Assembly (NCBI GenBank): GCA_020345705.1
Contig: CP070766.1
Location: forward strand, 785,751-791,798
Direction of reading: 5' to 3'
From: Candidatus Zixiibacteriota bacterium
GTDB lineage: Bacteria > Zixibacteria > MSB-5A5 > GN15 > PGXB01
Length of the DNA: 6,048 bases
The translations under genes and the position numbers were made by a program. Below are positions 1 to 6,048 of the stretch, piece after piece (position 1 is the first letter of the stretch; the number at the start of each line of letters is the position of its first letter). The notes beneath the pieces are model-generated. The model was not told the origin of the DNA and made no database searches. It saw nothing but the letters and a program-made list of their open reading frames with translations.

Positions 1-2
1 CA

Positions 3-1922
3 CGGGTGCCCGCCAAGAAAATTATCGGAAAGATGCGCAATCGAAAACGGGGCTTTCTCAGATCATCCAATTTTGACAGAGAGAGATATGCTGAGGACAA
101 GGAGAAAATTATCTCCTACCTCCACAGGGAAGGCTACATTGATGCTTTTCTGAAATCAGATTCTATTGTGACCGACTCGGCGTCGAACAGGATGACTATT
201 TATCTGGATATCTACGAAGGGCCTCGCTATTATTTCGGGAAAACAAGTTTCACCGGCAACGACGTGCTTTCGGAGGATATTCTCAAGAAAGCTCTCAAGT
301 ATGAAGAGGATAAAGTCTTTGACAGTGAGAAATTCGAAGAATCTCTGTATGAGATATATTTCCTTTATCAGGAAAAGGGTCATCTTCACGTGCGCGTGGT
401 CGATGATCGCAAGACGCGCGACAGTCTGATCGATATTACTTTTGATGTTGTTGAGGGACTCCCCTCTGAGGTCAATCTCGTCAGGATAATCGGTAATACG
501 AAAACCCGTGAAAACGTCATCCGCCGGGAGATGATTCTCCGCCCTGGCCAGGTCTTTCACAGATCGCTCATGATGCGCTCCATCAGGGATATAATGCAAC
601 TGAACTATTTCAGTAACGTGACTCCGGACATTCTCGATCTGCCCACCGGCGACGTTGACGTCGTCGTGACCGTGGAGGAAAAACCGACAGCTCAGATTTC
701 CGCGGGGGCGGGATATTCCGGGCGTGATAAGTTCGTCGGGACGTTCGGTCTAGGGATCCCGAATTTCAGAGGTATGGGTCAGCAACTGTCCTTCAACATT
801 GACATCGGAAGCAGCCGGAACTCGTATTCTGTATCATTTACCGAACCGTGGGCCTTCTCCACACCGACCCTGCTCGGAGCCGATCTCTATTCGACCAACA
901 GCAGATGGTTTGCTGATTACACGGAAGGTCGTCGCGGCGGCTCCATCCGCTTGGGTCGTAGGTTAAGGTGGCCGGATAATTACTTCCGCGCTTACCTGCG
1001 GTATCGCATTGAGGATGATCGGTTCTATGATTTCAGTGAGAACTACCGGCTGGCCAATTCCTATATCACTCGGCGAGAGGTATATTATACACCGGACAAT
1101 CGGGACAGTGTTAAATCGACGAGTTATGTCATTGGCGAGTCTCTCCCCGGTTCTCTGGAGCGCTTTAATGAGGAGTGGTTCACGGCCTCAAGCCTGCAGC
1201 TCTCAATAGTCAGAGACAGTCGCGATCTCCCGGAATTTGCCACGACAGGTTCGGTTTTTTCTTATACGTATGAAAAAACCGGCGGCTTCTTAGGGGGACA
1301 CTGGCAGTACGATCAGCATCTGGTGTCAGTTTCGAAATTTTTCCACGTTTATAAGAGCCTCGTATTCGCCGGTAAGATCACCTACGGTGCGGTCTCCTCA
1401 TCCAAGGGAGATAGTCTGATTCTGGAGTTTGACCGTTTCTCTCCCGGTGGGACCGGTTTCAGCGGTGTTGTCCGCGGGTATGATGACGGCTCTCTGACGC
1501 CCGATACAATCATCACGAGGATAGACACGACGATCTATGGTTGGGACTCTATTGCCACCATCAATGACAGTGACACGAGTTATGTTTTTGTGCCGCTGGA
1601 TTCTGGCGGTGCGGTTTATAGGGCTTATACCAAGGTCCGTGGGAAATATATGCTTGTGGGCAACCTTGAATTGCAGCTTCCGCTCATTCAGAATCAGCTT
1701 TATATGCTGGCCTTTTACGATTTTGGAACTTCCTGGCTTGACAAAGTCACTCCCGGCAACTTAGAATTAAGTGATTTCTATCGAGGAATCGGACTTGGAT
1801 TTCGTCTGGCGGTGCCAGGCATCGGGACTCTGGGCTTCGACTTCGGTTACCCGCTTGATGAACGGCGGGGTCAGGAGAGAAGCTGGAGGGCGCACTTCCA
1901 GATGGGAACGACAATTAGGTAG
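3..1922 (+). CDS. bamA: Outer membrane protein assembly factor BamA (5' truncated)
   Basis: BamA is the central Omp85 protein of the BAM complex, which folds and inserts beta-barrel proteins into the outer membrane. The frame is open to the left edge. The GTG at 6 is only the first start-like codon, not the true start, because the signal peptide, POTRA 1, POTRA 2 and the front of POTRA 3 are missing. Numbering from that GTG, residues 22-72 resemble the end of POTRA 3 (GYIDA at 43-47), about 73-151 are POTRA 4 (FTGN at 82-85), and about 152-228 are POTRA 5 (IIGNTKTRENVIRREM). The Omp85 barrel runs from about 229 to 638. It includes the RDSRD strand motif (403-407) and the loop-6 signature VRGYDD (489-494) that is diagnostic for Omp85 proteins. 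The protein ends GTTIR, without the usual final aromatic residue. It is followed 31 nt later by skp, the common bamA-skp-lpxD order. TamA is less likely given the POTRA 5 to barrel match and these neighbours. Confidence 0.95.
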   Translation, partial: RVPAKKIIGKMRNRKRGFLRSSNFDRERYAEDKEKIISYLHREGYIDAFLKSDSIVTDSASNRMTIYLDIYEGPRYYFGKTSFTGNDVLSEDILKKALKYEEDKVFDSEKFEESLYEIYFLYQEKGHLHVRVVDDRKTRDSLIDITFDVVEGLPSEVNLVRIIGNTKTRENVIRREMILRPGQVFHRSLMMRSIRDIMQLNYFSNVTPDILDLPTGDVDVVVTVEEKPTAQISAGAGYSGRDKFVGTFGLGIPNFRGMGQQLSFNIDIGSSRNSYSVSFTEPWAFSTPTLLGADLYSTNSRWFADYTEGRRGGSIRLGRRLRWPDNYFRAYLRYRIEDDRFYDFSENYRLANSYITRREVYYTPDNRDSVKSTSYVIGESLPGSLERFNEEWFTASSLQLSIVRDSRDLPEFATTGSVFSYTYEKTGGFLGGHWQYDQHLVSVSKFFHVYKSLVFAGKITYGAVSSSKGDSLILEFDRFSPGGTGFSGVVRGYDDGSLTPDTIITRIDTTIYGWDSIATINDSDTSYVFVPLDSGGAVYRAYTKVRGKYMLVGNLELQLPLIQNQLYMLAFYDFGTSWLDKVTPGNLELSDFYRGIGLGFRLAVPGIGTLGFDFGYPLDERRGQERSWRAHFQMGTTIR

Positions 1923-1953
1923 AGAATCGATCAGATAACATAAAGAGGAAAAC

Positions 1954-2484
1954 ATGTTAAAAGGTAGAGTCTATTTAACAGCTTCTCTGGCGGCGCTATT
2001 ATGCGTGGTATCCTTCGCTCCCGTGAGCCAGGCCCAGATGGGCAGGTACGGATACGTTGATTCAGAGAGAATTTTTTCTGAATTCAAGGAGTGGGATAAG
2101 GCTCAGGAGGAATTCAATACCCAGTACAAAGCCTGGGATGATGAAGCCAAGGAAATGCAGAAGGAGCTGGAAGAGATGGTTGTGGAATACGAGAAGCAAA
2201 AGCTCATTCTGTCGGCCGACAAGAAAAAAGAAAGAGAGGCCGCCATCGAAGCCAAGAGGCAGAGCCTTGATGCCTTTACCAAGGAGATTTTCGGCCCGGG
2301 CGGCACTGCTGAACGGAAGAACAACGCGCTGGTAAAGCCGCTTATGGAAAAGCTGAACGCCGCTATCGAAAGAGTCGCGACCGAGGAAAACTATGATTTC
2401 ATCTTCACTTCGGAAGCGCTGGCCTACGCCAAAAAGGATTACGACATTACTGATAAGATAATCGAGGCCCTGGCGGAAGAATAA
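1954..2484 (+). CDS. skp: Periplasmic chaperone Skp/OmpH family protein
   Basis: This is a periplasmic holdase of the Skp (OmpH) family that binds unfolded outer-membrane proteins on their way to BamA. The 176-residue product, close to the usual Skp size, starts with a Sec signal peptide: a basic start (MLKGR), a hydrophobic core at about 6-22, and a likely cleavage after SQA (residues 25-27). The mature start GYVDSERIFSEF matches the conserved first strand of OmpH proteins. Residues about 45-110 are rich in Lys, Glu and Gln and look like the long coiled-coil arms. The C-terminal part (ENYDFIFTSEALAYAKKDYD, then ITDKIIEAL) is the family's typical closing strand-helix. The ATG at 1954 has a good ribosome site, AAGAGGAA at 1943-1950. 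It lies between bamA and lpxD on the same strand with short gaps, so co-transcription is likely. No lipobox is visible. Confidence 0.93.
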   Translation: MLKGRVYLTASLAALLCVVSFAPVSQAQMGRYGYVDSERIFSEFKEWDKAQEEFNTQYKAWDDEAKEMQKELEEMVVEYEKQKLILSADKKKEREAAIEAKRQSLDAFTKEIFGPGGTAERKNNALVKPLMEKLNAAIERVATEENYDFIFTSEALAYAKKDYDITDKIIEALAEE

Positions 2485-2502
2485 CGTCCCGGATGAAATA
2501 TC

Positions 2503-3519
2503 TTGGGTGTGAAGTTAAAAGAATTGGCGGAAGTCTGCGGCGGCGAGCTGACAGGTGATGGCGAGATAGAAATCGAATCAGCCGCCCCGATCGAGACTGC
2601 TGAAACCGGGCAGATTACATTTGTCGCGAACGATAAATACCTGAAATATCTCGAGACAACGGCCGCGTCGGCGGTCGTTTTGTCTTTTAAAACGGATTTT
2701 GAACGTCTCCCGGTCATTCGCCATAAGGACCCGTACTGCGCCTTCGCAATGATACTTGACAGCCTCTACCCCGAGGCTGAAGCGCCTTCGGAAGGCGTTC
2801 ATCCATCCGCGGTTGTGGCTGATTCGGCGGTTTTAGGGAAAGGCAGCTCCGTCGGTGCCTTATCTCATGTCGGTGATGATAGTGCGCTGGGTGAGAATTG
2901 TGTTGTGATGCCGACAGTATATATTGGAAGGCGGGTAACGATTGGAAACGGTTGCAGGTTCTATCCGGGCGTGAATATCCTGGATGACACAAAAATCGGC
3001 GACAATGTTATTCTTCACAGCGGCACGGTGATTGCCTCGGACGGTTTCGGCTATGCCCGGCACGAGAAAGGCATCAAGAAAGTCAAGCAGGTTGGCTGGG
3101 TTGAAATCGGCAATGACGTTGAAATCGGCGCCAACGTCACAGTTGACCGGGGCGCTCTGGGGCCGACCAGAATCGGCAACAGTGTCAAAATCGACAACCT
3201 GGTTCAGATCGCCCACAACGTCGACATCGGCGATTATTCGATTATCGTCTCCCAGGTCGGTATCTCCGGCTCGACGAAGCTCGGCAAACGCGTCATTCTG
3301 GCCGGTCAGGTCGGACTGGTCGGTCATATCGAAATCGGCGATGACGCCCAGATAGGCGCGCAGTCCGGTGTCGGCCACAGCCTTGATGCCGGCAAAATTT
3401 ATCTGGGGACTCCGGCGCGCGATATCATGAAAGCCAAGCGCATCGAGGCCTGCATCTCCAGGCTCCCCGATCTTTTCAAACGGGTCAAGGAGATGGAAAA
3501 GAGACTCGGGTCAGACTGA
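2503..3519 (+). CDS. lpxD: UDP-3-O-acylglucosamine N-acyltransferase LpxD
   Basis: LpxD transfers an acyl chain from acyl-ACP to the 2-amino group of UDP-3-O-acyl-glucosamine, the third step of lipid A synthesis, at the cytoplasmic side. The 338-residue product has the family's three parts: an N-terminal uridine-binding domain (about 1-100, with ITFVANDKYLKYL), a left-handed beta-helix of hexapeptide repeats (about 103-300, many IG-x-x-x-x turns), and a C-terminal helix (about 308-336). The catalytic base is His238 in QIAHN (E. coli His239), and a second conserved His is in GHIEI (275). DGFGYA (180-185) and VDRGAL (214-219) are also family signatures. The start is uncertain: TTG at 2503 has only a weak GGA at 2491-2493, and GTG at 2509 would give VKLKELAE, close to the normal LpxD beginning. 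An ATG at 2493 is in another frame. The usual downstream fabZ-lpxA genes are absent, and a convergent ssb follows. Confidence 0.95.
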   Translation: MGVKLKELAEVCGGELTGDGEIEIESAAPIETAETGQITFVANDKYLKYLETTAASAVVLSFKTDFERLPVIRHKDPYCAFAMILDSLYPEAEAPSEGVHPSAVVADSAVLGKGSSVGALSHVGDDSALGENCVVMPTVYIGRRVTIGNGCRFYPGVNILDDTKIGDNVILHSGTVIASDGFGYARHEKGIKKVKQVGWVEIGNDVEIGANVTVDRGALGPTRIGNSVKIDNLVQIAHNVDIGDYSIIVSQVGISGSTKLGKRVILAGQVGLVGHIEIGDDAQIGAQSGVGHSLDAGKIYLGTPARDIMKAKRIEACISRLPDLFKRVKEMEKRLGSD

Positions 3520-3634
3520 TCCTGCCTTCACAAAATAGATCTAACGCAGAACACTCCCCTCGTTCATTTTTAATCGGATTTCAAATGACAAATCGCGCGA
3601 GCGGTTGATTCTCATTCGGATTCGTTGAAAAATC

Positions 3635-4063
3635 TCAAAACGGCAGGTCGTCATCCTCACCGCTGAGATCACCGGCCGGGGGAGCCTCCGGCGGCGCATC
3701 CGTCCCGCTTGCCGCTGGGGTCGGAACCTGCTCGCGTGCCCCCAGGAATTGCAGACGCTGGGCAACAATCTCAGTAGTATATCGCTTGTTGCCGTCCTTG
3801 TCTTCCCAGGAACGAGTCTGAATACGTCCCTCAATATAAACCTGCCGGCCCTTGGCCAGATACTCTTTAGCGGTTTCGGCCTGGCGCCCCCAGACGACGA
3901 TATTGTGCCATTCGGTTCGGTCCTGCATGACGCCGTCCTTATCGCGCCATTTTTCCGAGGTTGCCAGGGAAAATCCGGCCACCGCCTGCCCGCCCGGCGT
4001 GTAGCGAAGTTCAGGGTCTTTGCCGAGATTACCGATCAGAATAACTTTGTTAATTCCAGCCAT
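3635..4063 (-). CDS. ssb: Single-stranded DNA-binding protein SSB
   Basis: SSB coats single-stranded DNA as a tetramer during replication, repair and recombination and recruits partner enzymes. The 142-residue product has a full OB fold at about 4-108, opening with NKVILIGNLGKDPELRYTPG. The DNA-stacking aromatics are in place (Trp39, Trp52, Trp86, plus Trp58). A short Pro/Ala/Gly linker (about 111-133) leads to the acidic tail EDDDLPF, the conserved peptide that binds replication and repair proteins. The whole protein is shorter than E. coli SSB (178) because of the linker. The start is the ATG at 4063-4061, preceded by AAGGAAGG. A longer reading from a TTG at 4129 would add 22 residues, but that TTG is the first three bases of the -35 box, so it is rejected. 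The gene stands alone, convergent with lpxD and divergent from nadE, rather than in the common rpsF-ssb-rpsR setting. Confidence 0.97.
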   Translation of the reverse strand: MAGINKVILIGNLGKDPELRYTPGGQAVAGFSLATSEKWRDKDGVMQDRTEWHNIVVWGRQAETAKEYLAKGRQVYIEGRIQTRSWEDKDGNKRYTTEIVAQRLQFLGAREQVPTPAASGTDAPPEAPPAGDLSGEDDDLPF

Positions 4064-4069
4064 CAGTCG

Positions 4070-4077
4070 CCTTCCTT
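4070..4077 (-). promoter_or_regulatory. Ribosome binding site deciding the ssb start
   Basis: On the minus strand AAGGAAGG lies 6 nt before the ATG at 4063. It supports the MAGINKV start, which is also where SSB homology begins, and argues against the longer reading from the TTG at 4129. Confidence 0.8.
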
Positions 4078-4100
4078 TGAATTTGGAGATTGTTTCCTCG

Positions 4101-4129
4101 AATATATACGAGCGCTTAAGCTCTGTCAA
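4101..4129 (-). promoter_or_regulatory. Sigma70-type promoter of ssb
   Basis: Reading the minus strand, TTGACA (4129-4124, exact -35 consensus) is followed after 17 nt by TATATT (4106-4101, one mismatch to the -10 consensus). Transcription would begin near 4094, giving an untranslated leader of about 30 nt that contains the ribosome site. The spacer holds an 8-bp palindrome GCTTAAGC (4114-4121) and the word GCGCTCGTAT, which overlaps the -10 and recurs in the nadE promoter. Use of these boxes in this host is inferred from the general sigma70 consensus. Confidence 0.75.
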
Positions 4130-4183
4130 TGACCAACTGGCCCGGTATGGTGTTTTTTGCTTGTCGAGGGATTGCGCTCGTAT
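4106..4183. repeat. 10-bp inverted repeat shared by the two divergent promoters
   Basis: ATACGAGCGC at 4106-4115 is the exact reverse complement of GCGCTCGTAT at 4174-4183, with 58 bp between the two arms. Each arm touches or overlaps the -10 box of its own promoter, facing outward to ssb and nadE. The arms could be binding sites for one regulator acting on both genes, or a spacer/-10 preference of the host's main sigma factor. They are too far apart and too short for a terminator-like hairpin. The match is seen directly; the function is inference. Confidence 0.5.
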
Positions 4184-4189
4184 TATTAT
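4161..4189 (+). promoter_or_regulatory. Probable sigma70-type promoter of nadE-rsmI
   Basis: TTGTCG (4161-4166) and TATTAT (4184-4189) are separated by 17 nt, the optimal spacing. An overlapping TATTAT at 4181-4186 would leave only 14 nt and is less likely. Transcription would start near 4196, leaving a very short leader of about 16 nt before the ATG at 4212, with AAGG at 4201-4204 as the ribosome site. The word GCGCTCGTAT (4174-4183) directly precedes the -10. Confidence 0.6.
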
Positions 4190-4211
4190 CTAAGACGTTC
4201 AAGGCATAAAT

Positions 4212-5021
4212 ATGGAATTATTGAGTCTCAATGAAAATGATGTCGCCCGGAAATTAGAGAAATTTCTGTCCGACAGGCTGAAAGCCTCCGGCTTATCAGG
4301 ATATGTCATCGGGCTTTCGGGTGGAGTAGATTCGTCACTTTCCGCGTCAATAGCTGTCAAAGCGGTCAGCGCCGAGAAAGTCACGGGATTTATCATGCCA
4401 TATTCCCGGTCGGCCGGAAGCTCGATGGAAGACGCCGAAAAGCTGGCCGCTCGGCTCGGCCTAAAGACCGAGAAGATTGACATCAGCCCGATGATAGATG
4501 CCTACTATCCGGACATAGATTCGGCAGATCCGGTGCGCTCCGGCAACAAAATGGCCCGGGAACGGATGTCGATTCTATTTGACAAAGCGCATGAACACAA
4601 TCGCCTGGTTCTGGGCACTTCCAACCGAACTGAAATCTGCCTCGGATACGGAACCTGGTACGGTGATGTCGCCTGCTCCGTCAATCCCCTGGGTATGCTA
4701 TACAAGACACAGGTCAGGCTGATGGCGAAGTACTATGATGTACCTGAATCGATTCTGAGCAAAATACCGTCGGCCGATCTCTGGCCGGGCCAGACCGATG
4801 AAGGCGAACTGGGGCTGGAGTACGATAAGGTTGACCGTTTGCTTCACATGATGATTGAGCAGGACATCACGAAACGGAAAAAACTCAACGAGGCCGGGTT
4901 TGATGATGCGTTCATCGACCGGGCCGTATCATTGCTGAATCGATTCTATTTTAAGCGGCATCTTCCCGAAATCGCCGACCTCGGGCTGAAGCCGATCCCC
5001 GACAGGATAGCCGTTGCCTGA
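4212..5021 (+). CDS. nadE: NH3-dependent NAD+ synthetase NadE
   Basis: NadE makes NAD+ from nicotinate adenine dinucleotide, ATP and ammonia, the last step of NAD synthesis, in the cytosol. The 269-residue product is only the synthetase domain. It has the ATP-pyrophosphatase loop SGGVDSS (36-42), the helix GNKMARERMSILFDKAH (111-127), the substrate-binding GTSNRTE (135-141; more often GTGNK[ST]E), YGDVACSVNPLGMLYKTQV (150-168) and PSADLWPGQTDEGELG (186-201). No N-terminal nitrilase-type glutaminase domain is present, so ammonia must come free or from a separate partner. The length matches single-domain bacterial and archaeal NadE. The ATG at 4212 has AAGG at 4201-4204 with 7-nt spacing. The gene opens a probable operon with rsmI and the membrane gene, driven by the promoter just upstream. 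Confidence 0.96.
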   Translation: MELLSLNENDVARKLEKFLSDRLKASGLSGYVIGLSGGVDSSLSASIAVKAVSAEKVTGFIMPYSRSAGSSMEDAEKLAARLGLKTEKIDISPMIDAYYPDIDSADPVRSGNKMARERMSILFDKAHEHNRLVLGTSNRTEICLGYGTWYGDVACSVNPLGMLYKTQVRLMAKYYDVPESILSKIPSADLWPGQTDEGELGLEYDKVDRLLHMMIEQDITKRKKLNEAGFDDAFIDRAVSLLNRFYFKRHLPEIADLGLKPIPDRIAVA

Positions 5022-5027
5022 AGAAAG

Positions 5028-5741
5028 ATGGAACGAAGCACCGAAAAAGGTACTCTTTATCTCGTGCCGACCCCCATCGGCAACTTGAGTGATATCACCC
5101 GGAGGGCGCTCGACGTCCTGGAGAAATCTACCCTTGTCGCTTGCGAGGACACGAGGGTGTCGGGAAGACTGCTGGCACACTTCGGCCTGAAGAAAAAACT
5201 CATCAGCTATCACGATTTCAATGAGGAAAAAAGACTGCCTCAACTTCTGGAGGTGCTCAGCGCCGGCGGCGACGTTGCGGTCATTACCGATGCCGGCTCC
5301 CCCGGTTTGTCCGACCCGGCCTTCCGAATAATCCGTGCCGCCATCGCCAACGATATCACCGTCTCGCCTCTGCCGGGCGCGAATGCCCTGATTCCCGCTC
5401 TGACCGGATCGGGTCTTCCGCTGGACAGATTCTTTTTCGAAGGTTTTTTGCCTAACAAATCCGGTGCGAGAAAAAATCGATTGGACAAACTAAAAGGGTT
5501 GGAGCATACGCTTATCTTCTACGAATCGCCTCACCGCGTCAGGAAGGTTGTTGCGGAGATGCTTGAAGTCCTCGGCGACCGCCGGGTCTGCCTGGCCAGG
5601 GAAATCTCCAAACTTCATGAAGAATTCATCAGGGGTGCCTTATCGGAAGTTCTGGATGCCATCGAACCCAGGGCAATAAAGGGAGAAATCGTGCTCGTGG
5701 TCGAGGGGCTTTCGCGCAAGAGGAAAGCAACCGATGGTTAG
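5028..5741 (+). CDS. rsmI: 16S rRNA 2'-O-ribose C1402 methyltransferase RsmI, short form
   Basis: RsmI uses S-adenosylmethionine to methylate the 2'-OH of C1402 in the 16S rRNA decoding centre. The tetrapyrrole-methylase fold is complete: VPTPIGNLSDIT (13-24), ACEDTR (38-43), ITDAGSPGLSDP (86-97), PGANA (116-120), FEGFLP (137-142), FYESPHR (164-170), LAREISKLHEE (189-199) and GEIVLVV (219-225). At 237 residues it stops soon after this domain and lacks the C-terminal helical domain of E. coli RsmI (about 286 residues). This is a known kind of size variation, and no sign of a frameshift was found. The ATG at 5028 comes 6 nt after the nadE stop and in the same frame (TGA plus two codons). Its ribosome site is weak (GAAGAAAG overlapping that stop), so translation is probably coupled to nadE. 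The end overlaps the next gene by 8 nt. Confidence 0.95.
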   Translation: MERSTEKGTLYLVPTPIGNLSDITRRALDVLEKSTLVACEDTRVSGRLLAHFGLKKKLISYHDFNEEKRLPQLLEVLSAGGDVAVITDAGSPGLSDPAFRIIRAAIANDITVSPLPGANALIPALTGSGLPLDRFFFEGFLPNKSGARKNRLDKLKGLEHTLIFYESPHRVRKVVAEMLEVLGDRRVCLAREISKLHEEFIRGALSEVLDAIEPRAIKGEIVLVVEGLSRKRKATDG

Positions 5742-6048
5742 AAAGCGGTTATATCCCTTTGATATCCTGATTACAGGTTATACGGCGTTATTGACTCTGT
5801 TGATACTCGTCTTTGGCCGCCCTTTGAGTATGTACTATAACGAACTGCTCATGAATCTTGGAATTGTCGTGCTGGTGCTTGCCGTCATACGATTTCTTCA
5901 CATTCCGACAAGCCGTACGGCCATGTTATTCAGACTGCTTTACCCGGCGCTGCTATTCACCTTCTTTTATGAGCAAACCGGGGGTTTGATGAAACTAATC
6001 TTCCCCGAATTCCTTGACTATCAGCTGGTGGCCTTTGAGAAGTCAATC
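5734..6048 (+). CDS. Polytopic membrane protein, PAP2-like N-terminus (3' truncated)
   Basis: An open frame runs from the ATG at 5734 to the right edge, giving 105 residues with no stop. The start overlaps the rsmI stop by 8 nt and has a good ribosome site, AGAGGA at 5719-5724, inside rsmI. The product begins basic (MVRKR) and has hydrophobic stretches at about 10-28, 36-55 and 63-79, consistent with three membrane helices. Then comes a segment, FFYEQTGGLMKLIFPEFLDY (77-96) followed by QLVAFEKSI (97-105). That pattern of aromatic-Glu-Thr-Gly, then a Pro and an Asp before an amphipathic stretch, resembles the region just ahead of the catalytic domain in PAP2-family lipid phosphatases and inositol-phosphoceramide-synthase-like proteins. 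The PAP2 active-site motifs themselves would lie beyond the window, so the family call is tentative. That it is a real coding region is well supported by ribosome site, coupling and composition. Confidence 0.8.
   Translation, partial: MVRKRLYPFDILITGYTALLTLLILVFGRPLSMYYNELLMNLGIVVLVLAVIRFLHIPTSRTAMLFRLLYPALLFTFFYEQTGGLMKLIFPEFLDYQLVAFEKSI

Noticed and set aside
6..8. GTG at 6 as the true start of bamA
   Set aside because: The frame is open upstream and the product would lack a signal peptide and two and a half POTRA domains, so the gene is simply cut by the window edge.
156..599. 147-codon open frame on the minus strand inside bamA
   Set aside because: It is opposite conserved POTRA 4-5 coding sequence and lacks any recognisable motif, so it is a shadow frame.
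2800..3360. Short recurring DNA words such as ATCGGC in the middle of lpxD
   Set aside because: They are explained by the Ile-Gly of the hexapeptide beta-helix repeats, not by a CRISPR or tandem DNA repeat.
2860..3378. Long open frame of 172 codons on the minus strand inside lpxD
   Set aside because: It is antisense to a clear LpxD beta-helix. Its regular Asp/Val-rich look is the mirror of the hexapeptide repeats, and it has no family resemblance.
3520..3634. Possible bidirectional terminator between lpxD and ssb (AATCGC 3591-3596 with GCGGTT 3601-3606; also TCATTT/AAATGA around 3573-3588)
   Set aside because: The stems are only 6 bp with G-T or A-T pairs and neither is followed by a T-run in either direction. 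I see no supported terminator or small gene in this gap.
4064..4129. 22-residue N-terminal extension of SSB starting at the TTG at 4129
   Set aside because: The TTG is part of the TTGACA -35 box, the extension would lie upstream of and across the predicted transcription start, and SSB homology and a strong ribosome site point to 4063.
3749..4132. 127-codon plus-strand open frame antisense to ssb
   Set aside because: It overlaps the whole OB fold of ssb and the ssb promoter. No ribosome site or family features were seen.

Overview
The window carries six protein-coding genes of a diderm (outer-membrane, lipid A-making) bacterium. Four are complete in the middle, one is cut at the left edge and one is cut at the right edge. 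The organism has BamA, Skp/OmpH and LpxD, so it has a Gram-negative envelope. The BamA POTRA style (a basic linker, then FLRSSNFD and a 'GYIDA' type POTRA 3 end) and the high Lys/Glu content of Skp remind me of FCB-group or related candidate phyla such as Zixibacteria. That placement is an inference from memory of family style, not from a search.

Layout. (i) 3-3519, plus strand: bamA (5' truncated), skp and lpxD, with gaps of 31 and 18 nt. This is the classic outer-membrane assembly/lipid A order. BamA inserts beta-barrel proteins, Skp chaperones them across the periplasm, and LpxD performs the N-acylation step of lipid A synthesis. The usual fabZ-lpxA continuation is absent. (ii) 3520-3634: a 115-nt gap between the convergent lpxD and ssb, with no convincing terminator. 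(iii) 3635-4063, minus strand: ssb. (iv) 4064-4211: a 148-nt divergent regulatory region. It contains a near-consensus sigma70-type promoter for ssb (TTGACA-17-TATATT) and a good one for nadE (TTGTCG-17-TATTAT). A 10-bp inverted repeat places the same GCGCTCGTAT word just at the -10 of each promoter. (v) 4212-6048, plus strand: nadE, rsmI and the start of a polytopic membrane protein that looks like the N-terminal part of a PAP2-family protein. These are tightly packed (6-nt gap, then an 8-nt overlap) and are probably one transcript.

The genes are mainly housekeeping: envelope biogenesis, DNA replication/repair, NAD synthesis and 16S rRNA methylation. I see no mobile element, CRISPR array, tRNA, rRNA or defence-like cassette, and no clear evidence of an undescribed system. 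The points most worth a second look are the shared inverted word in the ssb/nadE promoters, the non-aromatic C-terminus of BamA, the uncertain non-ATG start of lpxD, and the partial membrane gene at the right edge.
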